From Methylomonas methanica MC09 (GTDB lineage Bacteria; Pseudomonadota; Gammaproteobacteria; Methylococcales; Methylomonadaceae): 64,000 bases of DNA. Below are positions 1 through 7,859 of this stretch, one piece after another (position 1 is the first letter of the stretch; each line of letters begins with the position of its first letter). The notes below the pieces were generated by a model. The model was not told the DNA's origin. It ran no database searches and saw only the letters and a program-made list of their open reading frames with translations. The stretch lies in assembly GCF_000214665.1 (NCBI RefSeq), contig NC_015572.1, positions 4,836,001-4,900,000 on the forward strand, in the 5' to 3' direction. A program made the position numbers and the translations under genes.

Positions 1-582
1 CGCTCGGTATGGCATTTAATATCCTCTCGTGCAGTATGCCGAGTCGCTGGGTCAACGTGGAATCGCTATCAAATAGATGAGGAGCTAATGCGTGCTGTAT
101 AGCCATAATCACCTCATTGTTAAGTTATACGCATTGTCCGGCCTACCATACAACATCAATAGGCTTAGTACACGATTTCGGCTCGAAATAGTGTTCCCAA
201 GCACATTATTAAACTGAGTGGCCTTCTCGACTGCGGCGTTCCACTCAGCGGAAGTCATAAACTAGAACACTCCGCCTTTATCCGCAAATAGTTAGGATAA
301 AACCTGTATCAGCAGAGTGCTCAGCTAAGCAAGATGTTGCATATTGTCGGCTAGGCTCTCTGCAACTCCCTGCTCGCCCCCTGTTGGAACATTTTGCCCC
401 AGCCACGGGAGTTGCAGCCGACCAGGCTAAGAAGATTTACTCTCCAGGATACCCGCATTGCCGCTCTCAAACCAACAAATCCCGGTCGAAATATTGGCAG
501 TGCTCTTCCCGAGCTAATGCGATAGGATGGCTGCTCACCGGATAACACACACCGCGTTGTTAGCGCTTAAAAAGGAGACGTC
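1..582. other. Non-coding, hairpin-rich left edge
   Basis: I see no convincing gene here apart from a possible minus-strand start codon at 13-15, which has a GAGAGGA-like ribosome site six bases before it and would belong to a gene leaving the window. The stretch contains several inverted repeats, including an 8-bp perfect stem at 214-221/241-248 and a longer one at 346-422. It ends in the ribosome-binding site of the gene at 583. It could be a decayed mobile element or a structured leader, and the sequence does not decide which. Confidence 0.4.
346..422. repeat. Interrupted inverted repeat
   Basis: Positions 361-370 and 407-416 form a perfect 10-bp stem (TGCAACTCCC / GGGAGTTGCA). An outer 6-bp stem GTCGGC/GCCGAC lies at 346-351 and 417-422, separated from the inner one by a nine-base bulge on the left arm only. 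The central loop is 36 bases. It does not look like a simple terminator because no T-run follows. Function unknown. Confidence 0.5.
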
Positions 583-972
583 ATGCTGAGTTCCATTTAC
601 GCAGCCTTATTGGCTCTATTGATCGTCCGGTTGTCGCTGGGCGTAATCAAATTGCGCCGTAGCGAGAAAGTCAAGCTGGGCGACGGCGGTGTTTCCGCCC
701 TGCAAAACGCCATCCGTGCACAAGGCAACGCCACGGAATATGTACCCATTTCATTGATCTTACTGATCCTGCTGGAATTGAATGGCGGGCACATGCTGTT
801 GATCCATTTGGGCGGCATGACCATCCTGGCGGGACGCTTGCTGCATGCCAAAGGCTTGTTGGACGAAAACCTGCGATACCGGGTCTTAGGCATGCAATTG
901 ACAATTTACAACTTGATTGGGTTGGCGGTATTCAATATCGGTTACGCCGCGTATCGGCAACTTTTCGCCTGA
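583..972 (+). CDS. MAPEG family membrane protein
   Basis: A 129-residue integral membrane protein of the MAPEG superfamily (YecN-like branch). The conserved central stretch runs NAIRAQGNATEYVP, followed by hydrophobic segments and a GRLLHAKGL motif. These are the glutathione/lipid-binding landmarks of small bacterial MAPEG proteins. About four membrane helices are expected. An AAAGGAG ribosome site lies at a good distance before the ATG. MAPEG members include glutathione transferases and peroxidases, but the substrate here cannot be read from sequence. The gene stands alone, with about 230 bases before the next coding region. Confidence 0.85.
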   Translation: MLSSIYAALLALLIVRLSLGVIKLRRSEKVKLGDGGVSALQNAIRAQGNATEYVPISLILLILLELNGGHMLLIHLGGMTILAGRLLHAKGLLDENLRYRVLGMQLTIYNLIGLAVFNIGYAAYRQLFA

Positions 973-1208
973 CTTGGCTCGAAAACCAAGCGGCTTAAAT
1001 CGAATCGGAGCAGGGCACTGCGGAATTTGCTTGCGCTGAATCAAACCTGCTCAATTGCGAAGCAGCTCGCCCGTACACGTGTGAGCCAAGTAAACCTAAC
1101 CGGCGACCGCCCAAACAGGAGCACGAACCTCCGGCTCCGGCATACAACCGTTATGGCAACTACGATGTATAATTTCGCCCGCGTTTTTCGAATTTTTTAG
1201 GGGGACGG

Positions 1209-1505
1209 ATGAGTCTGGCATTTCAGCTACTCGCGCACCTGATCTTCTTAGCATGCATGCTGGCATTATTAATCTTGCCCGATCACCGCTACGCCTGGAT
1301 GCAGGCGTTCGATCCGGCCTTACCGGCCGAAGCCGTAACGGACCCCGCGGACAATAACCTGATATTTAGCTTCTTGCTGTTAATGGGCGCGTGCTTGACG
1401 CAAACCCTATTGATTGTCTGCAGCTGCGGCCGCGTGGGAAAGCGGGTTTCCGTTTCGCTCATCTGCGCGGCCGCTGTTTTTTGGGCCGCGAAATTCTGGC
1501 TTTGA
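1209..1505 (+). CDS. Small hydrophobic membrane protein, unknown function
   Basis: A 98-residue protein with hydrophobic segments near residues 5-25 and 55-75, plus a hydrophobic C-terminal end. The predicted topology is two or three membrane passes with a short acidic loop between the first two. A GGGGGA-type ribosome site stands just before the ATG. It lies 27 bases upstream of the esterase gene at 1533 and may be co-transcribed with it. I do not recognise a family. Confidence 0.6.
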   Translation: MSLAFQLLAHLIFLACMLALLILPDHRYAWMQAFDPALPAEAVTDPADNNLIFSFLLLMGACLTQTLLIVCSCGRVGKRVSVSLICAAAVFWAAKFWL

Positions 1506-1532
1506 TGCCCCCCTTTATCACCAGGATATTCA

Positions 1533-2540
1533 ATGAAAAATCGTTTAGTGGTCTCGAGCACGGTCGGTTTGGTTACGCTGGCGATAGTGTTATTACCGGC
1601 AATTTGCCACAGCCAGGAAAAAACTTTACGACAGAAGTGGAAAGAGCGCCGCCTGGCGCGACAGTCTCAAGCTGCGGAAAATGCGGCAAGCCCAATTACC
1701 CAAGCCGGCGATTACACCTTCAGCCTGCAACAAAACGGATTAAACCGCCGATATCGGGTGCATGTGCCGGCCGGCTATACGCCGGATAAGCCGACTGCCA
1801 TGCTGCTGTCCCTGCATGGCGGCGGCGGTAACATGGATTATCAGGCCGACGACAGATACTACGGCCTGATTTCCAAATCGGACAGCGCGGGTTTCGTGGC
1901 GGTTTTTCCCAACGGCTATAGCCGCCTACGCTCCGGCAAACTGGCCACCTGGAATGCCGGCATCTGCTGTGGGGCGGCCCGCGACAAGGGTATCGACGAT
2001 GTCGGTTTTCTACGCGCCGTGGTGCGGGACATGCAAACCAGGATGAACATCGATCCGCAACGGATTTTCGCCAGCGGCATGTCCAACGGCGGCATGATGA
2101 GCTACCGTCTGGCCTGCGAAATGGCCGATACCTTTAAGGCTATCGCCTCGGTGGCCGGCACGGACGGCACGCTGGCCTGCACACCCGCCCGCGCGGTGTC
2201 CATCCTACACATTCATGCCAGAGACGATGACCGGGTACTATACAACGGTGGCTCCGGCAGCGCCTCGGCCAGCCACGCAGACTTTGTCTCCGTACCCGTT
2301 ACCATCGCCAAGTGGGCAAAGCTCAATGCCTGCAACTCGGCACCAACCCGGGTTTTGCAAGTACCGGGCGCGTACTGCGAGCAGTATTCGCCATGCCGGG
2401 AACAAACCCAAGTCAAACTGTGCGTCACCGAAACCGGCGGCCACTCATGGCCGGGCGGGCGTAAAGTGCGCGGCGGAAAACAGGGTTCTACAGCAATTTC
2501 CGCAACCGATCTAATGTGGGATTTTTTCAACAGCCAATGA
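1533..2540 (+). CDS. Secreted PHB-depolymerase/feruloyl-esterase-like hydrolase
   Basis: A 335-residue alpha/beta hydrolase of the LpqC/PHB-depolymerase family, probably exported through an N-terminal signal peptide (residues 1-28, ending before QEK). A basic linker follows. The catalytic domain shows the oxyanion stretch LHGGGGNMDY near residue 94, the nucleophile elbow GMSNGG near 183, an acid-residue region HARDDDRV, and the histidine motif GGHSWPGG near the end. The family hydrolyses short polyester or aromatic ester bonds outside the cytoplasm. Whether this one acts on polyhydroxybutyrate or plant esters is not visible. Length is normal for the family. Confidence 0.88.
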   Translation: MKNRLVVSSTVGLVTLAIVLLPAICHSQEKTLRQKWKERRLARQSQAAENAASPITQAGDYTFSLQQNGLNRRYRVHVPAGYTPDKPTAMLLSLHGGGGNMDYQADDRYYGLISKSDSAGFVAVFPNGYSRLRSGKLATWNAGICCGAARDKGIDDVGFLRAVVRDMQTRMNIDPQRIFASGMSNGGMMSYRLACEMADTFKAIASVAGTDGTLACTPARAVSILHIHARDDDRVLYNGGSGSASASHADFVSVPVTIAKWAKLNACNSAPTRVLQVPGAYCEQYSPCREQTQVKLCVTETGGHSWPGGRKVRGGKQGSTAISATDLMWDFFNSQ

Positions 2541-2657
2541 CAAAAATTAGCGGATTGACTTGTATAGTGCCTTTGGTAAAACCTTTTTTCAATGTCACGG
2601 AATTGAAATAATAAACCAATAAACTCAGCTGAAACTCTAGCCACAGGGAGCGTCTAT

Positions 2658-3425
2658 ATGCGTACCGTTTTATTGCTTGTCAGCTGCTTTTTTTTATCTT
2701 CGACCGTTCAGGCTTCGCTTGAATCCGATTCAAATGCCATGTCATGCCTGTACGATACGGTAAGCTGCAGTAATGTCATTTCATTACGTCGCGAAACATT
2801 ACAAGAAAACGCTCCACTGCCGTTACAACTGACCGACATACTTAAATTAAGCGACTTCAAAACATATCTCGTTCAGCCTACAGTACAATTCACCCAACCC
2901 AACGGTGGTAGTCCAATCGCACTATCGGCAGTTCCGCGAACACTTTCAGCCGGTACTGTAACTTTGCTAAATCCAAATAGAGAGCTGATCTGGAATAATG
3001 CTGGCAGCGGTGGCAACGTAAGCCTGAATACTGGGCAATTAGGGGGGAGAATATCGGTTCCTGACCGAAGCAGTCTTATATCGCCGAAGGCTTCGTTAAC
3101 ACCATCTTATGGAGAAATCACGATCTTGTCTCCTGGCGCATCGATCAGCGCTCTTAGAGGAGACTCGGTTTCGCTTCAAGCCATTTCCACTCGGTTTACT
3201 CAATCACCCGCAGAAATATCCATGCTTAGTTACGGGGGAGCAATTAGCATAGCCAGCGGTAGTATAAGTTCTCTAAATATCGCCTCTACTCCCAGATCCA
3301 ACATATTCTCAAGTAACCAAGCCCTTAATGTGCCCTTGCCGGCCTCACTTAACATCTTGCTTAGCGGACTCGCATTTATGCTATTTTCGTCCCGCCGTTC
3401 GACCATGCATAAAGCGGCCTACTGA
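2658..3425 (+). CDS. Secreted beta-rich protein with PEP-CTERM-like tail
   Basis: A 255-residue protein with a signal peptide (about residues 1-19, ending VQA) and a serine/threonine/glycine-rich body lacking recognised domains. The C-terminus reads VPLPASLNIL, then a hydrophobic stretch, then SSRRS. That is the motif, helix and basic-cluster layout of a PEP-CTERM sorting signal, although the motif departs from the usual form. It may therefore be exported and processed by an exosortase. Short imperfect repeats of the type I-S-x-L/ASG occur through the body. Codon use is less GC-rich than in neighbouring genes, which fits an accessory origin. Confidence 0.65.
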   Translation: MRTVLLLVSCFFLSSTVQASLESDSNAMSCLYDTVSCSNVISLRRETLQENAPLPLQLTDILKLSDFKTYLVQPTVQFTQPNGGSPIALSAVPRTLSAGTVTLLNPNRELIWNNAGSGGNVSLNTGQLGGRISVPDRSSLISPKASLTPSYGEITILSPGASISALRGDSVSLQAISTRFTQSPAEISMLSYGGAISIASGSISSLNIASTPRSNIFSSNQALNVPLPASLNILLSGLAFMLFSSRRSTMHKAAY

Positions 3426-3469
3426 TAACGGCAACCGCATAAACCGGCTAGTTGCACAGTATTCGGCAA

Positions 3470-5428
3470 TCACTGCGATTTAGCGAAAATCAAAATACTG
3501 TTGGCCGGAATGGCAATGCCCGCCGAACGCGGCAGACCGTGCATGGCCGCACCGGAGGTATAAACGCCCTTGCCGTTACCGACCATCCAGGGATTCATCC
3601 AGTTATCGTACAAATCGCTGTTGAATACTTCGTTCCAGAAACCGGGCAGCGGAAACCCCAGCCAATAGTCGTGAAAAGTAGTCTCGTTGAGACTTGCCAC
3701 CACCACCACATCGTGCCCCGCTCCCGGCACCCAACGGTGAAAAGCTAAAATACGGTTTCGATCATGTACGTGAAACACATTCAGCCCCTCACCTTTCAAT
3801 CCGGGCAGGCGGTTGCGGGTAGCGATCAGCGCCCGACAAAATCGCAGGAAGTCTACCCGGGCTTGATTGAGATTATCCCAACCGATCTCATGGCCGCTGT
3901 GCGGTTGGTCGCTCCATTGTTTATCTTCTAAAAACTCCTGCCCCATAAACAGCTGCGCAATTCCGGCTGCGGTCAGCGTCAACCCCAGCGCCACCCGCGA
4001 GCGGCTGCGGGCATACCAGGACTGCGTGTCTTCACTGTCGGCGATTTTGGGGATGCGCCAGCCTCTATCATAGCGAACGATGTCATGATTTTCGGTGCAT
4101 TGCACCGCCCGCCATTTATCTCCCAATTGAGGCGTGGCGATTTCCCGGGCGATCCGGCTCATATCGACAAAAGCACCCGTACCTGCAGAAGCCTGTCCAA
4201 CCGCCGTACGCACCGCTTCCCGCAAACCGTCGCTTTGCGCGGCATCGAATCCGCCGCCGCCTTGCCAAGTCGGGCGGACGATGGCCTGCTCGACAGGCCA
4301 GGATTCGGCGATATGGATCGCTTGCGGTTTGATAAAACGGCAGGTATCTGTCACGTATTGGCAAAACCGCCAACCCTGCTCGCCACCGCTATTTTTAATC
4401 ACACTGACTTCGTCGTAACGAAAACCGTCGCAGTGATACTCCCGCAACCAGAATGTTGCGTTGTCGATTAGAAATTGTTTGACCTTGTCTTGCCGATAGG
4501 CGAATACCAAGCCGCCCGCCCAACCTTGATCGGAAAAATACAAACTGGCGTCCCGGCTATCGCTGGCTTTGCGGTCGAAATAATAAATACCTCGGTCACC
4601 GAAATCGCCGCCGGCATGGTTGTAAACCACGTCCAATAACACGGCGATACCGTGCAAATGGCAAAGGTCTATCAACACCTTCAATTGGTTGGCCGTGCCC
4701 TGTATGTCCTGCAGACGGTAAGGCCTCAAACGGGGATTAATATCATACAGCAGCTGATTGACCGATTGCAGATAACGCGGCATGGCCGGGTCGTCGTCCT
4801 TGATGCCGTAATCGGTTTCAGGCGAAAAATAATCGACGCCGTTGTAGCCCAGGCTGAATAAACCCGGGAATTCCACGATAGGCAAGGGTTGAATGGCATT
4901 GATGCCCAGGGATTGCAAATAAGGCAACTTTCCGGCCACGTCCAAAAAAGTACCATTCCTCCGGCCGGCCGGTATAAACCATACGCCAATATGCAGTTGG
5001 TAAATCACCAACTCATGGACGGGTGGCGTACGGTACTCGGCATCATGCCAAGGAAATGCCGCCGGATCGACCAACAGACAATGGCAATCCGGCCAGCCGG
5101 GCTCGGCACTCAATTCGCGTGCATAAGGATCGCGTTTCAAACCTTCGCTACCGCCGGCGGGCCCCACCACATAAAACATGTAGCGATCGCCGGATTTTAA
5201 CTCCGGGACGAAACCCGCCCACACACCATCCGCCGAGGCTTGTAATTGTGCGGATCTGCGGTTTTCCCAGCCATTGTCGGTAGATACGTAGCCCCAAAGC
5301 AAGCGCACTTCCCTGGCCGCCGGCGCCCAAACCCGAAAGGTGGCTCCAGTGCCGTCCGCCAGCAGATTGCCGCCCATCGGAGTAAAATTATCGATATGCG
5401 CAAGCGTCAGGGTTTGCATGTCGGTCAT
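3470..5428 (-). CDS. GH13 alpha-amylase-family enzyme with N-terminal CBM48-like domain
   Basis: A 652-residue alpha-glucan-active enzyme. An N-terminal immunoglobulin-like CBM48 domain (residues 15-100, GATFRVWAPAAREV) precedes a GH13 barrel. Conserved region I is DVVYNH (266-271), region II GFRYDE (335-340, nucleophile Asp339), region III AESWP (general acid Glu375) and region IV ENHD (446-449). A C-terminal beta domain ends the protein. The architecture resembles branching or debranching enzymes and trehalohydrolases; exact specificity cannot be assigned. No signal peptide is visible, so it probably acts on intracellular glycogen or maltodextrin. Two palindromes in its upstream region may be regulatory. 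Confidence 0.88.
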   Translation of the reverse strand: MTDMQTLTLAHIDNFTPMGGNLLADGTGATFRVWAPAAREVRLLWGYVSTDNGWENRRSAQLQASADGVWAGFVPELKSGDRYMFYVVGPAGGSEGLKRDPYARELSAEPGWPDCHCLLVDPAAFPWHDAEYRTPPVHELVIYQLHIGVWFIPAGRRNGTFLDVAGKLPYLQSLGINAIQPLPIVEFPGLFSLGYNGVDYFSPETDYGIKDDDPAMPRYLQSVNQLLYDINPRLRPYRLQDIQGTANQLKVLIDLCHLHGIAVLLDVVYNHAGGDFGDRGIYYFDRKASDSRDASLYFSDQGWAGGLVFAYRQDKVKQFLIDNATFWLREYHCDGFRYDEVSVIKNSGGEQGWRFCQYVTDTCRFIKPQAIHIAESWPVEQAIVRPTWQGGGGFDAAQSDGLREAVRTAVGQASAGTGAFVDMSRIAREIATPQLGDKWRAVQCTENHDIVRYDRGWRIPKIADSEDTQSWYARSRSRVALGLTLTAAGIAQLFMGQEFLEDKQWSDQPHSGHEIGWDNLNQARVDFLRFCRALIATRNRLPGLKGEGLNVFHVHDRNRILAFHRWVPGAGHDVVVVASLNETTFHDYWLGFPLPGFWNEVFNSDLYDNWMNPWMVGNGKGVYTSGAAMHGLPRSAGIAIPANSILIFAKSQ

Positions 5429-5523
5429 GATGCCTCCGGCGTGAAGCGGAACAGGTATGGCGAATCCGACGGCCGCGCCTTAGCGGCGGCAAGCCGAGGT
5501 GATGCGCTAACCATGTAAATTAG

Positions 5524-5615
5524 TAAGCGCTTAAGTATGCGCGAAGGGCGTCAACAAGGCAACCGGTTTTCTAACGGGAAAAACTCTGTTTTTCCTAACG
5601 GACGAATTCGTCCGT
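5524..5615. promoter_or_regulatory. Two palindromes upstream of the GH13 gene
   Basis: TAAGCGCTTA at 5524-5533 is a perfect 10-bp palindrome with the central AAGCGCTT seen in many LacI/GalR-family operators. A second perfect palindrome of 18 bp (core GGACGAATTCGTCC) spans 5598-5615. Both lie in the promoter region of the leftward GH13 gene. LacI-type control of an alpha-glucan enzyme would be typical, but no regulator gene is present in the window, so this is inference. Confidence 0.4.
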
Positions 5616-5625
5616 AATCGAGAAA

Positions 5626-5650
5626 GGGAGCAGACTAACAGCCCGCTCCC
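5626..5650 (-). terminator. Probable rho-independent terminator of the PEP-CTERM gene
   Basis: A 6-bp GC-rich stem (GGGAGC/GCTCCC) with a 13-base loop lies 38 bases past the stop codon of the leftward gene at 5688-6413. On the minus strand it is followed by CTTTCTC, a weak T-rich tail. Confidence 0.45.
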
Positions 5651-5687
5651 AAGTTTCAGACTAAGCAATGGACCTAAGGTCAATGGT

Positions 5688-6413
5688 TCAGGATACTCGG
5701 CGACTTACCCCCACCAATCCCAGCAATGCGCTGCCGAACAGCCAGACAGCGCCGGGTACGGGGACTTGCGAAACGGTGATGGTGTTGCCGGACAGACTGA
5801 AACGTAGCGTATCGGAACTCAAGGTAACGCGATAATCGCCATGACCGCCCACGCCGGTGTTACGCATAGTGTCGCCGCCGTTTATGCCGGAGGCCGCCTC
5901 GGTTTCGGTCAAGCGGTAATCTGCCATCACAAACAGATAATTGCCGACGGCCATGGCGACCTCATAAGCAGGGTCGCGCTGAGCATGGATCGAACCGTCG
6001 CCGGCACCGAATGCGGCGCCGAGGTCGGTTAATTTAAAATCTGGGGTATCGACAACAGGACAATTGTTGGCAATATCGTCGCAACGGGCCAAGTGATTTG
6101 CCGGATTCAGCAAAGGATTAACGCTACCGTCGTCATGCCAAAAATGCGTGTCCGGATCGATGTAAGTGAATTCCCCGTCGCCATTCAAATCTTGCGCATC
6201 GGCGGACGAATTACTGGTGCTTTCGTAAGCCAGTACATTAACGTTAAAGCGACCCGCATCTTGCATGACAATCTTCCAGGTATCGAACGTCGTACCGTTT
6301 TCCAGTTGCAGCAAGCTGCCGTCGATGACCAACTGACTAGCGGCTTGAGCGGGGGCCACCCAGGCGGCGGCGGTCAAAGTGGCTGTACCGAGAATTTTGC
6401 TAATAGTGTTCAT
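5688..6413 (-). CDS. PEP-CTERM sorting-domain protein
   Basis: A 241-residue exported protein with a signal peptide (residues 1-24, ending AQA) and a C-terminal PEP-CTERM signal: VPVPGAVWLFGSALLGL followed by a basic VSRR end. The body is acidic, with calcium-binding-like DLNGDGEFTYIDPD near residue 75 and few cysteines. Such proteins are exported, cleaved and anchored or released by an exosortase of the EpsH/XrtA type. The body has no recognised enzymatic domain. A terminator-like hairpin follows the gene. The cognate exosortase for this motif is probably elsewhere in the genome, because the one at 23210 looks like another class. Confidence 0.85.
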   Translation of the reverse strand: MNTISKILGTATLTAAAWVAPAQAASQLVIDGSLLQLENGTTFDTWKIVMQDAGRFNVNVLAYESTSNSSADAQDLNGDGEFTYIDPDTHFWHDDGSVNPLLNPANHLARCDDIANNCPVVDTPDFKLTDLGAAFGAGDGSIHAQRDPAYEVAMAVGNYLFVMADYRLTETEAASGINGGDTMRNTGVGGHGDYRVTLSSDTLRFSLSGNTITVSQVPVPGAVWLFGSALLGLVGVSRRVS

Positions 6414-6789
6414 TGAGTTCCTTCCTAATTGGTTTGGATGAATGCGCCTCGATGCGGGGCGCTCACGTATATCTCATGCTTGAGAAAGCAGCCCGGCTAT
6501 CTCGCTGAGCGGCAAGACCCGCGGCTTTCCGAACCCGCCTTGCGACGGGGATGGCGAATTTATGCGGACCTGAATAGCGGACGATACTGCCTGTTGCCGT
6601 AAAAAGTCTGCAGCACTGTTTTATTGCAACACGCAGGCCAACTATCAAGTTATTGAAATTTCGAATAATTTAGCAAGACTTATAACAGCGGGATAAAAAA
6701 TAACGGCATATGCCCTATTGGGCGCGGGAAATAACCTACCGTTCAACCATGCGCTGCAGAGATGTGGCGAGTTTACGAATTGGTAATGC
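6414..6789. other. Intergenic region without recognisable gene
   Basis: The stretch contains the leader of the PEP-CTERM gene (right-hand side of its ATG at 6413) and otherwise no open frame with family resemblance. From about 6790 onward decayed Rhs sequence begins. Confidence 0.5.
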
Positions 6790-7245
6790 ACATTCATGCC
6801 GGCCGGGTCGTAGCTGCGGCCGTCTTCGGCGTTGACGCTGTCCAACAAATGACCGTAAACCCAGGTATAAGGTCGAAAGGTGCAATCGGTAGGGCGTCAA
6901 TGGGCGATCGCCGTATTGCGCCGAATGGAATCGTTTAACATTCGGCGGGCTGTCCGGACGTAAAATAGCTAATGCTCGGCGTTATGGCATTAGAAACCTT
7001 AGCCATCAACAACCCATTCGGATCGTTGAAATTAATCGGATTGTTGTGGACGTAGCTGTACGGATTGATGCCGTCAGTAAATCCCAAGGGGGTCCCGTTG
7101 GGTAAACCTTATCTGGTTGGGATCGTAGTAGTGTGCCCGGTAGTAGACCAGGTCGCCGGCGTCCGGCTCCCGTACGGTATAGCCGTTGCGGTCCGCCGAT
7201 CTTGCTACCGAAGGCGTCGAAACGCTGGGTGGCGGTTATTTTTCA
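6790..7245 (-). pseudogene. Decayed Rhs core relic
   Basis: Positions 7245 back to about 6945 match the Rhs core of the intact gene at about 14700-14470: the RYYDPNQTRF, DPLG and NPYLYVHNNPINFNDP regions are recognisable. Small insertions and deletions break the frame, for example around 7080-7110 and 7185. A second patch at 6799-6876 resembles the RHS segment encoding YTWDYGH (compare 15838-15897), so the relic is also scrambled. It lies just downstream of the immunity candidate at 7264. It is probably the oldest displaced tip in the array. Confidence 0.75.
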
Positions 7246-7263
7246 CATTCTACGTGCGCCTCG

Positions 7264-7848
7264 TTAAAAGCAGTAATTTTTACCCAATATTTTTACCAAA
7301 TCACCGTAAACTCCGCAGAAGTCCTGATAGCTTGACGAATCTGATTTAAATTGTTCGCAATCAAATATTGGTAACTCTGCCAACCTGCTTGATAGGGTTA
7401 ACTCATTTATAAATTCATTTGCCTGTTGATCTTCTTTCTCTACAACCAGAACACCTAGTTCCTCGTAAGCACTTTCAAATGCTACCCAGTTAATATTCAT
7501 ATTTGAAATTAATAATGGGTACCTAACGGTACCTTCAAAAAATGTATTAAAACCGGAACGAAGAACTGATAAGCTTAATTCGAGCTTTTCGTAATCTATT
7601 AAAAATATTGCATGTTCATCTGATTTAGGGATTCCAAAAGATATAAACACGCTTGAATCATAATGTCTTTTGTTTGACGATAATATTTCCAATAGCATCT
7701 CTTCATATGCCAAAATAGGCCTCTCAAAAAAACGAATACCTCGATGCTTGGATGAAAAGACATAGTCTGGCAAGTCTTTTTCAAAACTCACAAATTGACA
7801 TAATTTTTCGATTATTTTGAAATCAATTGATTGCCCTCTAAGTAACAT
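7264..7848 (-). CDS. Candidate immunity protein for the second displaced Rhs tip
   Basis: A 194-residue cytoplasmic protein with no signal peptide, rich in charged and aromatic residues, from no family I recognise. It begins 12 bases after the stop of the displaced Rhs tip (7860), the position where immunity genes sit in rhs loci. The DNA is clearly more AT-rich than the Rhs core, typical of toxin-immunity cassettes. The immunity role is inferred from position only. Confidence 0.6.
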   Translation of the reverse strand: MLLRGQSIDFKIIEKLCQFVSFEKDLPDYVFSSKHRGIRFFERPILAYEEMLLEILSSNKRHYDSSVFISFGIPKSDEHAIFLIDYEKLELSLSVLRSGFNTFFEGTVRYPLLISNMNINWVAFESAYEELGVLVVEKEDQQANEFINELTLSSRLAELPIFDCEQFKSDSSSYQDFCGVYGDLVKILGKNYCF

Positions 7849-7859
7849 AACACCTCTAA

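Noticed and set aside
540..575. attC-like integron site before the MAPEG gene
   Set aside because: GTTGTTAGCGC resembles a core site but does not fit GTTRRRY, and no matching inverse core or integrase is present.
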